The translations under genes were made by a program, and so were the position numbers. 64,000 nucleotides of DNA, taken from NCBI GenBank assembly GCA_963794385.1, contig CAWCDT010000006.1:1-64000 (forward strand). Direction: 5' to 3'. Under the pieces are notes generated by a model, which was given only the letters and a program-made list of their open reading frames with translations, did not search any database and was not told where the DNA came from. Below, in pieces: positions 1 to 9,674 of this stretch. Positions within the stretch are counted from its first letter, which is position 1, and each line of letters starts with the position of its first letter. This DNA comes from Gaiellasilicea sp963794385. GTDB taxonomy: Bacteria; Actinomycetota; Thermoleophilia; Gaiellales; Gaiellaceae.

Positions 1-682
1 ACTGGCTCCGCACTTGCCGGACCGTCTGGCGCGGGGCACATGGCCTCAGTAGTGGGCACGATCGTCGCCGGCCCGCACGCCGACACGGGGGACTTCGTCG
101 TGCTCGTCGAGCCGGAGGCCGGCGGCTGGGGAGCGAACCCGTCCGCGACGGCAACGTCGGGCAATTCTGTTGCCTGGACGGCGAGACGTTCGTGACGCAG
201 GCCGAGGTCGCAGAGGCGCGCTTCGGACTCCGCGTCGAGCGCTATTGTCTCGACCCGCTCGGCGCCGGCGCCGGCCGCATGCGCGGCGGTCCGGGCTGCA
301 TCCGGAGTACCGGATCCTGCGCGACGGTTGGATCGTCACCTCGACAGCCGGGCGTCACGCATTCCCGGTCTGGGGCTTGCACGGCGGCGAGGACGGGACG
401 ACGAATCATGTCGACGTGGTGAAGCCGGACGGCACGGTCACGCGGTTCGGGAAGGTCGCACGGCACCCGCTGTCCGAGGGCGACCTCGTCCGCGTCGTCA
501 CGGCCACGGGCGGCGGCTATGGCCCACCGCTCGAGCGAGCCCCGGAGGCCGTCGCCGAGGATGTGCGGAACGGGTACGTCACGGTCGAGCAGGCGCGCGA
601 GGACTACGGCGTCGAGGTCGACGCGTCCACGTACGAGGTCGTCGGGCGCCCGGGGCAGGTAGAGGCGAGGCCGGGTCTCCGC
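1..682 (+). CDS. Hydantoinase B / oxoprolinase-type subunit, 3' part only, two frameshifts
   Basis: The window opens inside a HyuB-family gene. Frame 1 reads GHMASVVGTIVAGPH and LVEPEAGGWGA. From about 135 frame 3 continues with GQFCCLDGETF and EARFGLRVERYCLDPLGAG. From about 305 frame 2 continues with YRILRDGW and GGGYGPPLERAPEAVAEDVR, the usual C-terminal block of the family. One base missing near 133-135 and one near 301-306 would restore a single frame, so this is sequence error at a contig edge or a decaying gene. HyuB works with HyuA in ATP-dependent opening of hydantoin or 5-oxoproline rings; HyuA would lie upstream of the window. No stop codon separates it from the following peptidase, so the 3' limit given is only the ATG of that domain. 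Confidence 0.8.
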
Positions 683-1906
683 ATGACCGAGAAGCGCGCG
701 CGCGAGCTGCGCGAAGCGGTCGCTCGCCGTCGCGACGAGCTGTTCGAGCTCGCCGCGGAGCTCGTCCGGCGCCCCAGCCTGCTCGGCGCGGAAGAGGATG
801 CGCAGCGCCACGTGGCGGCGTGGCTCCAAGGCGCCGGCTTCGCCGTCGAGCGGATCCAGCCGGACGCGGCCGCAGCGCTCGCCGATCCGTATGCCGGCTA
901 CCCGGCACTCTCATACGAGGGACGCAGCTCGGTTGTCGGGACGAGCTCTGGCGCGGGAGGGGGAGCGTCGCTCCACCTGTCCGGCCACGTCGACGTCGTG
1001 CCGGTCGAGCGGCCCGAGGAGTGGACGCACGACCCGTGGGGCGGCGAGATCGCGGAGGGACGGCTCTGGGGGCGCGGCGCCGGTGACATGAAGGGAGGCC
1101 TCGCCGCCTATCTCGTCGCGGCGGCCGCCATTCTGGACGTCCTCGACGACCGACGCGGCGACCTCGTCGTCAGCTCGGTGATCGAAGAGGAGTGCGGCGG
1201 GAACGGAATGTGGTCGGTGCTCCGCGCGGGCCATGGCGCGGACGGGACGCTGATCGGCGAGCCGACCGGCCTGCTGCTCGCCCACGCCGGGACCGGCGTG
1301 GTGTGGGCACGCCTCAGCGCGCAAGGGCCGTCCGGGCATGCCGCGTTCGCCGGCCGCGACGGGCCCTTCGACGAGCTGTGCCGGGCCGTCGCCGCCATGC
1401 GGCGGATCGAAGCCGACGCGAACCAGCCCCCGCTCGACCCCGTGTTCGCGGCCGCGTCGGACTGGCCGTACGGGATGACCGTCGGCAGGATCGAGGGCGG
1501 CGTCTGGACGGCGTCCTCACCGGCGGAGCTCGTCGCGCACGTCCGGATCGGCTTGGGCCGCGGTGTCGAGCCCGCCGACCTCCAGCGACGGATCGTGGAG
1601 CAGGTCGGCGCGGCGGCGCCCGGCGTCGAGGTCGCGTTCGAGGCCTTTCGCGCCCGCGCGTACTGCCACGAGACCTCGGATCGCCTGGCCGAACTGCTGA
1701 TGAACGCCCACCGCCGAGTCCTGGGCACGGAGCCGCAGACGATGGCGTTCACGGCGACGACCGACGCGCGGCAGGTCGAGGGCCCGTGCCTCTGTTACGG
1801 CCCCACGGCCTCGAACCTGCACGGGCTCGACGAGTGGGTGGATCTCGAGTCGCTCGCGCAAACGGCGACGGTCGTCGCGGTCGCCGCCGCCGAGTGGCTC
1901 GCCTGA
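683..1906 (+). CDS. M20-family metallopeptidase (ArgE/DapE/acylase type)
   Basis: About 407 residues, the usual size for acetylornithine deacetylase / succinyl-diaminopimelate desuccinylase-like enzymes, which hydrolyse amide bonds of N-acylated amino acids using two zinc ions. Metal and catalytic motifs are visible: GHVDVVP, GAGDMKGG, the acidic EEECGG and a C-terminal SNLHGLDE. The ATG at 683 is a plausible start, but the reading frame is open upstream into the HyuB tail, so the protein may be made as a fusion or by read-through. A HyuB plus M20 pair would fit stepwise breakdown of a cyclic amide to an N-substituted amino acid and then the free amino acid; this is inference. It converges on the ABC transporter downstream. 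Confidence 0.85.
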   Translation: MTEKRARELREAVARRRDELFELAAELVRRPSLLGAEEDAQRHVAAWLQGAGFAVERIQPDAAAALADPYAGYPALSYEGRSSVVGTSSGAGGGASLHLSGHVDVVPVERPEEWTHDPWGGEIAEGRLWGRGAGDMKGGLAAYLVAAAAILDVLDDRRGDLVVSSVIEEECGGNGMWSVLRAGHGADGTLIGEPTGLLLAHAGTGVVWARLSAQGPSGHAAFAGRDGPFDELCRAVAAMRRIEADANQPPLDPVFAAASDWPYGMTVGRIEGGVWTASSPAELVAHVRIGLGRGVEPADLQRRIVEQVGAAAPGVEVAFEAFRARAYCHETSDRLAELLMNAHRRVLGTEPQTMAFTATTDARQVEGPCLCYGPTASNLHGLDEWVDLESLAQTATVVAVAAAEWLA

Positions 1907-1928
1907 CCGCGGCGCCGGACCCGAGCGG

Positions 1929-2900
1929 CTACCGGCCCCTGAGGTACTGGTCCCCCGCGACGGCAGCGAAGATCAGGACCCCCTGGACGGCGAGCTGGTA
2001 GGTGGGGTCGATGCCGAGGAGGTTGAAGCCGTTGCCGATCAGCGCCAGGATCAGCACGCCGACGACGGCGCGCCAGACCGCCCCGGCACCACCGAAGATG
2101 CTCGTGCCGCCGACGACCGCCGCGGCGATCGCCTGGAACGCGAACGTGTCGGCGAACGAGTTCGACGCGCCGCTCCCGTACCGGCCCGCGTAGAAGATGC
2201 CCGCGAGTCCGGCGGCCAACCCGGAGAGCACGAAGCACAGCGTCTGCACCTTCATCACCCGGACGCCGGAGAGGCGCGCCGCCTCAGCATTGCCGCCGAC
2301 GGCGTAAACGTGGCGGCCGAACACGGTCCGGGCGAGGATGATCCCGAGAACGACGACGAACGCAAGCGCGAAGAAGACCACTCCCTTCGCGCCGAGGAAG
2401 CGACCCGTGAAGAGATCCGAGAGCGTCTGCCGGTCGTCGAGGTCGTCGATCGCGACGACGCTGCCGCCCGAGATGACGATCGCGAGACCCTTGAACGTGA
2501 AGGAGGTCGCGAGCGTTCCGATGAACGAGTTGACCTTGGTGAAGCCGATCGCGAGCCCATTCACGAGTCCGAGGCAGGCGCCGGCGCCGAGCCCCGCGAC
2601 GATGCCCCCGGGCCAGCCGGCGGCATTGACTCCCATGCAGGTGGCGATCGCCGCCACCGTCGCCATCGAAGCGACGGAGAGGTCGAAGATCCCCGCGATG
2701 ATGCAGACCGTGATCGCGGCCGTGACGACCAGCAGCTCCGAGGACTGATCCAGGACATTCAGCAGGTTGTCCTTCCGCAGGAACGTGTTCGTTGAGACCG
2801 AGAGCACGAAGAAGAGCGCAGCGAGGAAGAAGACGATCCCGAGGTCCCGCGCCCGGGCCCTCATACTCGCGCCGCTCACTGGCAGCCACGACGTCGTCAT
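1929..2900 (-). CDS. ABC transporter permease, RbsC/BPD_transp_2 family
   Basis: This 323-residue, highly hydrophobic protein has the features of ribose/galactose-type importer permeases: about eight to ten membrane segments, GIFDLSVASM near the first third, NSFIGTLATSF in the middle and GGTSIFGGAG before the last helices. Its ATG overlaps the stop codon of the ATPase gene as ATGA, so the two are translationally coupled. It is the third gene of an operon ordered lipoprotein, ATPase, permease. A single permease gene implies a homodimeric channel. The substrate cannot be read from sequence; sugars are typical for the family. Confidence 0.92.
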   Translation of the reverse strand: MTTSWLPVSGASMRARARDLGIVFFLAALFFVLSVSTNTFLRKDNLLNVLDQSSELLVVTAAITVCIIAGIFDLSVASMATVAAIATCMGVNAAGWPGGIVAGLGAGACLGLVNGLAIGFTKVNSFIGTLATSFTFKGLAIVISGGSVVAIDDLDDRQTLSDLFTGRFLGAKGVVFFALAFVVVLGIILARTVFGRHVYAVGGNAEAARLSGVRVMKVQTLCFVLSGLAAGLAGIFYAGRYGSGASNSFADTFAFQAIAAAVVGGTSIFGGAGAVWRAVVGVLILALIGNGFNLLGIDPTYQLAVQGVLIFAAVAGDQYLRGR

Positions 2901-4453
2901 GCTGCCGCCCCCCGCGCCTGGCCGAAGCAGGCGTGCAGGACCTCTTCGCTCTCCGCGTCCGGACCGAACTCGCCGACGACGCGGCCGACGCGCATCGCCA
3001 GCGTCCTGTGCGCGAGCCCGAGCACCTCCTCGATCTCGCTGGAGATGACGATGATCGCGAGGCCGCCCGCGGCAAGCTCGACGAGCAGCCGGTGGATCTC
3101 CGCCTTCGCGGCGACGTCGACCCCACGGGTCGGCTCGTCGACGATCAGGACGCGCGGCGTCCGCGCCAGCCAGCGCGCGAACAGCACCTTCTGCTGGTTC
3201 CCACCCGACAGGGAGCCGACGGTGGCCTCGGTGCCGGTGCCGCGCACGTCAAGGCGGTCGAAGAGCGCTCGGGCGCGGCGCGCCTCGCTGCCGCGCCGGA
3301 CGAAGCCCGCCCAGCTGTGGTCACCGAGCGTCGAGAGCGTGATGTTCTCGCGGATCGAGCGCAGGAGGAGCAGTCCCTCGTCCTTCCTGCTCTCCGGGAC
3401 CATCCCGATCCCGTGCGAGATGGCGTCGCTCGGGCCGCGCAGGTGCACGGGCTTCCCCTCGATCAGGATCTCGCCCGAGTCGAGGTGGTCGGCGCCGAAG
3501 AGGAGGCGCACCGTCTCGGTGCGGCCGGCGCCGACAAGCCCCGCGAGACCGACGATCTCGCCCGCTCGGAGGTGGAACGAGACGTCCTGGACGGCCGAGC
3601 CACGTCGAAGCCGTCGGGCCTCCAGCACCACGGGCGCCTCCGTCCGCACGTCCTTCGGCGGATACGTCAGGTCGACCTCGCGACCGACCATCGCCGCGAC
3701 CAGCGTCTGTGCCGTCTCGACGGAGGCCCCGCCCGTACGGACGATTCGCGCATCGCGCATGACGGTCACGGTCTCCGACACGGCCAGCACCTCGTCCAGG
3801 TAGTGGGAGACCAGCACGATCGTCGTGCCTTCGGCGGCGAGCCTGCGAATCACGTCGAGCAGCCGCTCGGTCTCGTCGACGCTGAGAGCGGCCGTCGGCT
3901 CGTCCATCAGGATCATCCGCGCGTCCCGCGCCAGCGCGCGCATGATCTCGACCTTCTGGCGGTCGGACACGCGCATGCGCCGCACCATCGAGCGGCCGTC
4001 CAGCCCGAACCCGACACGGTCGTCCAGCTCCCGGTAGACACGGCGAAGCGCCGCCCGGTCGATGAACCCGCCGCGCCGCGGCTCGACACCGAGGAAGACG
4101 TTCTCTTCCACGGTTGCCTCGGGCACGAGCGCGATCTCCTGCGCGATCAGCGCGATGCCGCGCTCGAGCGCGTCGTGCGGGGACGAGAACCGCACGCTCT
4201 CGCCCTCGACCAGGATCTCTCCGTCATCTGCCTGGTGCGCACCGCCGATCGCCTTCGCCAGCGTCGACTTTCCGGCGCCGTTCTCGCCCACGAGGCCGTG
4301 CACCGTGCCGCGCGCGAAGGAGACCGACACGTCCACGAGCGCGTGGACTCCGCCGAAGTGCTTCGAGATCCCGCGGACCTCGACCAAAGGGCCGGCCGCC
4401 TGGCCGACCCTTTCGTTCGCCGGAGCGCCTACGTGGCGCTCGTCGTTTTCCAC
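2897..4453 (-). CDS. ABC transporter ATP-binding protein with two ATPase domains (RbsA/MglA type)
   Basis: Two fused nucleotide-binding domains, as in sugar importers. The first has Walker A GENGAGKST and Walker B ILMDEPTAAL. The second has a degenerate Walker A (GLVGAGRTE), signature LSGGNQQK and Walker B LIVDEPTRGVD. Weak Walker A in the second domain is normal in this family. The frame stays open to 4639, but a GTG at 4453, five bases after the stop of the lipoprotein gene, gives the expected N-terminus (VEVRGISKHFGG follows soon after), so that start is preferred. About 518 residues. Confidence 0.9.
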   Translation of the reverse strand: MENDERHVGAPANERVGQAAGPLVEVRGISKHFGGVHALVDVSVSFARGTVHGLVGENGAGKSTLAKAIGGAHQADDGEILVEGESVRFSSPHDALERGIALIAQEIALVPEATVEENVFLGVEPRRGGFIDRAALRRVYRELDDRVGFGLDGRSMVRRMRVSDRQKVEIMRALARDARMILMDEPTAALSVDETERLLDVIRRLAAEGTTIVLVSHYLDEVLAVSETVTVMRDARIVRTGGASVETAQTLVAAMVGREVDLTYPPKDVRTEAPVVLEARRLRRGSAVQDVSFHLRAGEIVGLAGLVGAGRTETVRLLFGADHLDSGEILIEGKPVHLRGPSDAISHGIGMVPESRKDEGLLLLRSIRENITLSTLGDHSWAGFVRRGSEARRARALFDRLDVRGTGTEATVGSLSGGNQQKVLFARWLARTPRVLIVDEPTRGVDVAAKAEIHRLLVELAAGGLAIIVISSEIEEVLGLAHRTLAMRVGRVVGEFGPDAESEEVLHACFGQARGAAA

Positions 4454-4458
4454 CGCCG

Positions 4459-5538
4459 TTATCCGAGGTCCGAATAGATCCCTTCGACGTCCGCGAGCAC
4501 GTCCTTCGTCCCGTGGGGGTCGTGCAACTCCTGCGAGTTGATCGAGGTGGGCGGCGACTCGCCGTTCGCGGCGAGGACGCCGACGTCGACCGACGTCGTG
4601 CCCATCCCCTCGAGATCCAGGTAGTAGAGGGCGAACCACTTGCCGCTGTTGACGGCGTCGAACGCCTCCGTGGAGGAGCCGTTGCCGATCAGCTCGACCT
4701 TGCTCGTGTCAACCACATTGGTCGCGCCGAGGATCGCCTGGGAGGAGCCGACCATGACGTGTACGTCGGGGTGCGCCTGCATGACGTCCTGCGCCGCCTT
4801 CTGCCCCGTCTCGGGCGTGTAGCCGCCCTCCGGCTCCGCGACCAGCTTCGAGTTCGGCGCCTCCTTCTTGAGCGCCGCCTTGAACGCATCCGTGCGCGCG
4901 TTGTCCAGCGGCAGGGACTTGAGGCCCTGCAGGTACGCGACGTTGCAGGGCGACTTGTCCCCGCAGGCGCTGGCGGCCAGCTCGCCGAGCACGGTGCCGT
5001 TCGCGATCGGCGTCTCGCCGACGACGTACGTGCCTTCGATCTGCGGCTCCAGCGTGTCGAACTTACCGCCGAACGGCACGAAGGCGGCTACAACCGTGAT
5101 TCCCTTGGCGGTCGCCTCCGCGGCGGCCGAGCCCGCGCCGACCGGGTCGGTGGCGAGGGTGACGTACACCTGCGCGTCGCCCTTGACCGTCTGATCTTGC
5201 ATCGCCTTGACCTGCGCGACACCGTCGTAGGTCGGTCCCGTCAGGTCGACGAACTGGGCGCCGAGCTTCTCGGTCTGCGCCCGCACGGCCTTGGCCACGG
5301 CCTGCGTGAACGAGTTGGACTTCCAGAAGCCGAAGAACGCCACCTTCTTCACGTCGCCGGCTTCCGTCGGCGCCTCGAAGCCGCCGACCCCCGTGGACTC
5401 GGTGGTCTCGGCGGTACTCGTGGCTGCCGTGGTCGACGCGCTCTCGTCGCTCTCGTCCGAGCCGCCGCACCCCGCGGCCAGGATCGCCATCGCCGCCACG
5501 AACGCGGCAAGCGCCGGCCACCACATGATTTTTCTCAT
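4459..5538 (-). CDS. Sugar-type ABC transporter substrate-binding lipoprotein
   Basis: This 359-residue protein starts at the ATG at 5538, preceded by a strong ribosome site (GGAGGGAG). The signal peptide ends in a lipobox, ILAAGC, with the lipid-bearing Cys at residue 24, followed by a Ser/Thr/Glu-rich linker. The remainder matches periplasmic-binding-protein-like type I folds (Peripla_BP_4; RbsB/TorT-like), with VAFFGFWKSNSFTQ at the start of the mature domain and HPDVHVMVGSSQ in the second lobe. It is the first gene of the importer operon and gives it its specificity. The ligand is unknown. Six-frame extension to 5724 is not needed. Confidence 0.9.
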   Translation of the reverse strand: MRKIMWWPALAAFVAAMAILAAGCGGSDESDESASTTAATSTAETTESTGVGGFEAPTEAGDVKKVAFFGFWKSNSFTQAVAKAVRAQTEKLGAQFVDLTGPTYDGVAQVKAMQDQTVKGDAQVYVTLATDPVGAGSAAAEATAKGITVVAAFVPFGGKFDTLEPQIEGTYVVGETPIANGTVLGELAASACGDKSPCNVAYLQGLKSLPLDNARTDAFKAALKKEAPNSKLVAEPEGGYTPETGQKAAQDVMQAHPDVHVMVGSSQAILGATNVVDTSKVELIGNGSSTEAFDAVNSGKWFALYYLDLEGMGTTSVDVGVLAANGESPPTSINSQELHDPHGTKDVLADVEGIYSDLG

Positions 5539-6762
5539 CCCGCTCCCTCCTGTGGAGGCAGTCGTCGCTGCCGTTGAGTTCCGTGACGTGCACCCATCCG
5601 GACGAGAGCATCTCAAGTCGCGCGTCTGTGCGCCAGGAGTCGGTGCGCCGCCGAGCAGCCGGTCGACAGGGCCAGCCGCCACGCCCCACGGCGCCGCGAA
5701 GCTACACAAGGAACGGATCAGCACGAAGCTCGGCGCGACGAGCGTCGGCTGGAAGTCGACCTCCCGGCCGGGAAGTCGTCCGGATCGGGAGGCGAGGTCG
5801 GCGACTTCATCCTCGTCGGTGCGCTAAGCGGAACGGCAGGTCGGGGCGGCCTAGCCCTCTTGCTCATCACCAGGAGGTCAAGCCCGGTCCGTACCAGGAA
5901 GTCGCTACCCACGAGCACACGACCCCCCAGCTTGTCGAGCTCCTCCGGCGGTCGCGGCGCGCGATAACAACGGCGACGAACGGACACAGCCCAGCGGGCT
6001 TTCGTGTCTAAAACTGTGGAAAGACCGCTTGGCTGCGTCGGCCACTTTCGCGGTGGATGTAGGCACAACTGGCCAGGCGGACCTTCAAGCGGTGCTGTCC
6101 TCGGTGCCGCACTCGGAGTTAATCGACGACACCCGCAACTTGATGCAGTAGCGCTACGACGCTTTCCGTGTCTAATCGTCGACCAATCCGGCCGCGAACG
6201 CCCGTGCAGCTCTCGGCGGCAGACGCAGACGGCCATGGCTCCACTCTACGACGAACGCCGGTTTCCACGAGCCGTTTCCCCGGTCAGCTTCGTCGGCGAG
6301 GCAACAATCCACACCTCAAGGTGACCATGAGGGTTGCCGAGTTGCCTTTCGGGACGACGTATCCTGCAGTTTTGCAGGGACTTCCAGAGCGGATGATGGG
6401 ACTCGAACCCACGACCTTCTGCATGGCAAATGCGAGCGACCGTTCGCTCCCGTTCGCGCCCGTTCGCTCAAACCGCCTGTTTGCATGGGCTTGCGTCTAA
6501 TCGAGCGAACGCGACCGAACCCGAGCGAACGCCGAACCTTGCCATTCTTGCCACGGGTTCAGGTGCCGAACCCGGACCGGTGAGCTTCTCTGCGAACGTC
6601 TACGCGTCTTCTCGGACAGGCCCGCGTAAACCTACGCCGTGACCGGTCCGCAGGTAGCGAGGAGCGTGACACCGTCCGGCACTCGAGCGTGTCCGGCTTG
6701 GCATTGAGAACCGCTGAACCAGCATTGATGGCGAGAACTGGCCGGCTGTTACGGTCGTCTGT
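5539..6762. other. Long non-coding stretch before the SARP gene, with tRNA-Gly 3' flank copy
   Basis: I see no convincing gene in about 1.2 kb. From 6291 to 6389 it carries a close copy of the sequence that follows the intact tRNA-Gly (26789-26886), including the GCAGG-type terminator hairpin. This leads directly into the truncated tRNA copy at 6390. A motif CTTTC(C)GTGTCTAA occurs twice (about 5999 and 6162). Open frames here lack family resemblance and are probably chance. Confidence 0.5.
6390..6554 (-). repeat. tRNA-Gly-fragment element, copy A
   Basis: Read on the minus strand, the 3' part of tRNA-Gly (from the anticodon loop through T arm and acceptor, 6390-6431) is joined to a stem-loop. 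Three 10-bp units of type CCGTTCGCTC lie end to end at 6441-6470. A 33-bp centre follows, then three complementary 10-bp units (GAGCGAACGC type) at 6504-6533. The tail CGAACCTTGCCATTCTTGCC is at 6534-6553. Copies B and C have the same architecture and near-identical arms, but their centres differ in sequence and hardly in length. It may be an attachment-site end of an integrated element or a structured RNA; neither is proven. Confidence 0.8.
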
Positions 6763-8355
6763 GTGAGCACGGAGTTCCGCGTCCTCGGCCCCCTCGAGGC
6801 GCTGGCGAAGGGAACGCCGCTCAAACTCGGCGGCTCCCGACCTCGCGCCGTGCTTGCCGTCCTACTACTCCACTCCGGTCAGGTGGTCTCGACCTCGCGG
6901 CTCATCGACGAGGTGTGGGCGGAAGACCCGCCCCATACGGCCGAAAACGTCCTCCAGGGATACGTGTCACAGCTCCGCAAGGAGCTCGGGCGCGACACGA
7001 TCGAGACCCGGGAGCCGGGGTACCTGCTGCGAGTGGATCACGACTCGCTCGATCTCCATCGCTTCGAGCGACTCGCGTCGGACGGTACCGAGCTCTTCGA
7101 GCGAGGGCGGGCCGAGGACGCGGCGGTGCTCCTGCGAGAGTCCCTTGCGCTCTGGCGCGGTCCAGCCCTGGCAGACGTCGCCGACGAAGGAATCTTGAGG
7201 CAGGCAGCCGCCCGGCTCGACGAGCTCCGGCTCGTGGCGCTCGAGCGACGCATCGAGGCGGATCTCATTTGCGGACGCCACGCGGAGCTCGTGGGCGAGC
7301 TCGAAGAGCTGGCGGCCGAGTACCCACTCCGCGAGCGACCCCGCGCCTTGCAGATCCTTGCCCTCTACCGCTGTGGCCGACAGGCCGATGCCCTCGCCGC
7401 GTACCGCACGGCGCGCGGAACGCTTGTCGACGAGCTCGGAATCGAGCCTGGGTCGGAGCTGCAGGAGCTCGAGCGGGCAATCCTCCAACACGACCCGTCG
7501 CTCGAGCTCCAACCTGCACGCGGACGCAAGCCTGCGCTAGCCGCACGCACGGTGCTCGTAGCCGCCCTCGAGCTGGAGGCCGCTGCGTCGCTCCTCGCTC
7601 TCGCAGAGCCACTCGCCAGTGTCGGCGGCCCCCGGGAGCTGGTTCTCGCTGCGACCGTCGCCAATGCAGGTGAGCTTGCGACCGCGTCGGCGCATCTCCG
7701 CGCGCTGCGAGAGGGACTCGTGACGCGAGGCGTCGAGGCACGCGCGGCCGCGTTCACGTCCGTCATGCCCGGTGCGGACCTGTCGCGGCTGGCCGCGGAG
7801 CAAGAGGCGGTGCTGCTCCTCGTCGACGCACCGGACCGACTGCTCGAGGACAGCAGACTGCTGGCGCTCCTCGAGGAGGCGCCGTGCGACGTTGCCGTGC
7901 TCGTGGACGGGCAAGCCGGCCGCGAGCCGGTGATCGTCGCCTTTGCCGGGGCCGAGCACGACTGGTCGGCGGTCGAGCTAGGCGCGTGGTTCGCGCTCGG
8001 TGCCAGCAAGCCGCTGCGGCTCGCGGGTGCGTCGACCGGGGCAGGCGGAGGCGACGCAAGCCGCCTCCTCGCGAGCGCGTCGCTCGCTGTTCAGCGCGCC
8101 TTCGGAGTCCACGCCGAGCCGATGCTCGTCGAGCCCACGCCGGAGGCGCTACTCGAGGCCACGCGCGACGCGGCACTCGTGGTCGTCGGGCTCACGGACC
8201 GGTGGCGACGCGATGGCATCGGTCACGCTCGCGCCGCGCTCGCCGCGTCACCTCACCATCCGACCCTTCTCGTCCGCAGAGGCTTGCGACCCGGTGGTCT
8301 CGGTCCCCGTTCGAGCCAGACCCGCTTCACCTGGACGATCGGGCCGGGAAGCTAG
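6763..8355 (+). CDS. SARP/AfsR-type transcriptional regulator with BTAD and a C-terminal USP-like region
   Basis: 530 residues from a GTG start. Residues about 1-95 form an OmpR-like winged helix (FRVLGPLEAL, LIDEVWAEDPP, YVSQLRKELG, REPGYLLRV). Residues about 100-245 form the bacterial transcriptional activation domain (tetratricopeptide-like helices ending DELGIEPGSELQELERAIL). Residues about 250-520 resemble paired universal-stress-protein-like alpha/beta folds (VLVAALELEAAASLLALAEP, ALVVVGLTDRWR), a combination common in Thermoleophilia. The N-terminal half implies promoter binding; the C-terminal half probably senses a small molecule or nucleotide. It converges on the lipoprotein gene with almost no gap. 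Confidence 0.85.
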   Translation: MSTEFRVLGPLEALAKGTPLKLGGSRPRAVLAVLLLHSGQVVSTSRLIDEVWAEDPPHTAENVLQGYVSQLRKELGRDTIETREPGYLLRVDHDSLDLHRFERLASDGTELFERGRAEDAAVLLRESLALWRGPALADVADEGILRQAAARLDELRLVALERRIEADLICGRHAELVGELEELAAEYPLRERPRALQILALYRCGRQADALAAYRTARGTLVDELGIEPGSELQELERAILQHDPSLELQPARGRKPALAARTVLVAALELEAAASLLALAEPLASVGGPRELVLAATVANAGELATASAHLRALREGLVTRGVEARAAAFTSVMPGADLSRLAAEQEAVLLLVDAPDRLLEDSRLLALLEEAPCDVAVLVDGQAGREPVIVAFAGAEHDWSAVELGAWFALGASKPLRLAGASTGAGGGDASRLLASASLAVQRAFGVHAEPMLVEPTPEALLEATRDAALVVVGLTDRWRRDGIGHARAALAASPHHPTLLVRRGLRPGGLGPRSSQTRFTWTIGPGS

Positions 8356-9674
8356 TCACCTAGCCCAGGGCGGCGGTGTCGCCTTCCGGCACGGCTGGCT
8401 GCCCGGGCCGGGCGGCGGCGACGTGGAGAGGAGACCGCCGAACGTCTGCTCGACGTCCGGCACGACGCGCACGAGCCGGGACACCTGCTTGCCGCCCTCG
8501 TAGTCGATCCGCTTGAGGTACACATTGCGGACCGCCTGGCGGTTCCGATCGAGGCGCACGGGGCTCGAGGGCAGGTCGAAGCGCACCCGCGCAAGCTCCT
8601 CGCGCAGCCGTCGACGACCGTCCGACAGATCGCCCTCGGCCGCCTCGAGCCCGCGCAGCAGGCCCTCCATCGCGTCGTGGAAGGCAAGTACGACCCCTGC
8701 CTCCGCGAACCCCGGCGGCAGCCCGGGAAACGCCTTCGTGAAGGCGGTTCGGTGCCTGCGCATCGCAGGTGTCGAGTTGGCCGGCGGAATCGGCGACGCG
8801 CCGACGACCCCGGCGGGCAGGTTGGGGATGGGTACGAGCGTGGTCGAGTTGTCGAGCCCATCGGTGCCGACGACGATCCGGGTCGGGGGCGACCCCAGCG
8901 CGCGGGCGAGCGCGGGCAGAAACTTGGGCCCAGTGAAGGCCCCCCATAGACGAGCGCGGCGACACCGTCGGCGCCGTCGAGAGCACGGGCGACCTTCGGG
9001 TCGTTGAGGTCGATCGGCGTCGAGAAGCGCGCTGTCACGTTCCCGCCGAGTGCACAGAACTCCGCGACGAAAGCTGCTTCCTCCTGCCACGCAAATGACA
9101 CCGGGTCTCCGACGACTGCGGCCCGGCGCCATCCCAGCTCGCGGTAGGCATAGCTCCCGAGCCCCGCCACGTCCTGAGCCCCGTCGGTGTCGAAGCGATA
9201 CACGTTCGCGGCGGGGTTCCGCAGGGTGAGCTCCTGCGCAGCCGACCCGGCCGGCACGAAGATCACCTCCGGGTACTTGCGGGCGAGCTCCTGGACAATG
9301 AGCGGGTCCGCATCAGCAAAAGGGCCAACCACGGCGTCGACAGCCTCCTGCTCGACGAGCCGCCGCGCCTCCTCGACGAGGATCGTCAACTCGAAGATTT
9401 CTGTGCACCCCGTGATGAGCTCGACGCCCCGGTCGGCAACCCGCGCCCCGGAGACACCGCCGGACGGCTTCCCGTTCGTGAGGCGGGCACCCCGCTCCAG
9501 CAGGGGTAGCTCGGCGCCGGCAAGCATCTGGTCCTCCCAGCCGATCAGGATGCCGCGACAGTCGATGAGCAGACCGATCCGCATCGGACGCTCGTCTCCT
9601 CCACAGCCAGCAGCGGCCACGACGAGCGCCGTGACCGCAAGCAGACGTGCGACCCGCCAGAGATCAGCGCGCAT
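8356..9674 (-). CDS. ABC-type substrate-binding lipoprotein (Peripla_BP_6-like), one frameshift
   Basis: A lipobox signal (VVAAAGCGG) is followed by a type I periplasmic-binding fold: MRIGLLIDCRG, VDAVVGPFADADPLIVQELA and a hinge and second lobe reading PTRIVVGTDGLDN. The frame breaks at about 8940 in a run of six C. Adding one base makes a continuous protein of about 439 residues that passes from VAALVYGG into AFTGPKFLPALARALG. The homopolymer location suggests sequence error. Its start overlaps the end of the Ser/Thr kinase gene by 11 bp, so the two are co-translated. No permease or ATPase lies nearby, so it may act as a sensor subunit rather than a transporter part. Confidence 0.82.

Noticed and set aside
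2792..4477. A 561-residue plus-strand frame across the ABC ATPase
   Set aside because: It is an antisense shadow: composition is His/Arg/Asp-rich and the opposite strand has clear ATPase motifs.
5718..6236. 172-residue minus-strand frame
   Set aside because: ELDKLGGRVLVGSDFLVRTG looks protein-like in part, but there is no start signal or recognised family and most of it is low complexity.
6430..6540. Short 10-bp repeats that might be a CRISPR array
   Set aside because: Units are too short and directly abutting, with no spacers, and the two sets are inverted around one centre. They belong to the tRNA-fragment element.
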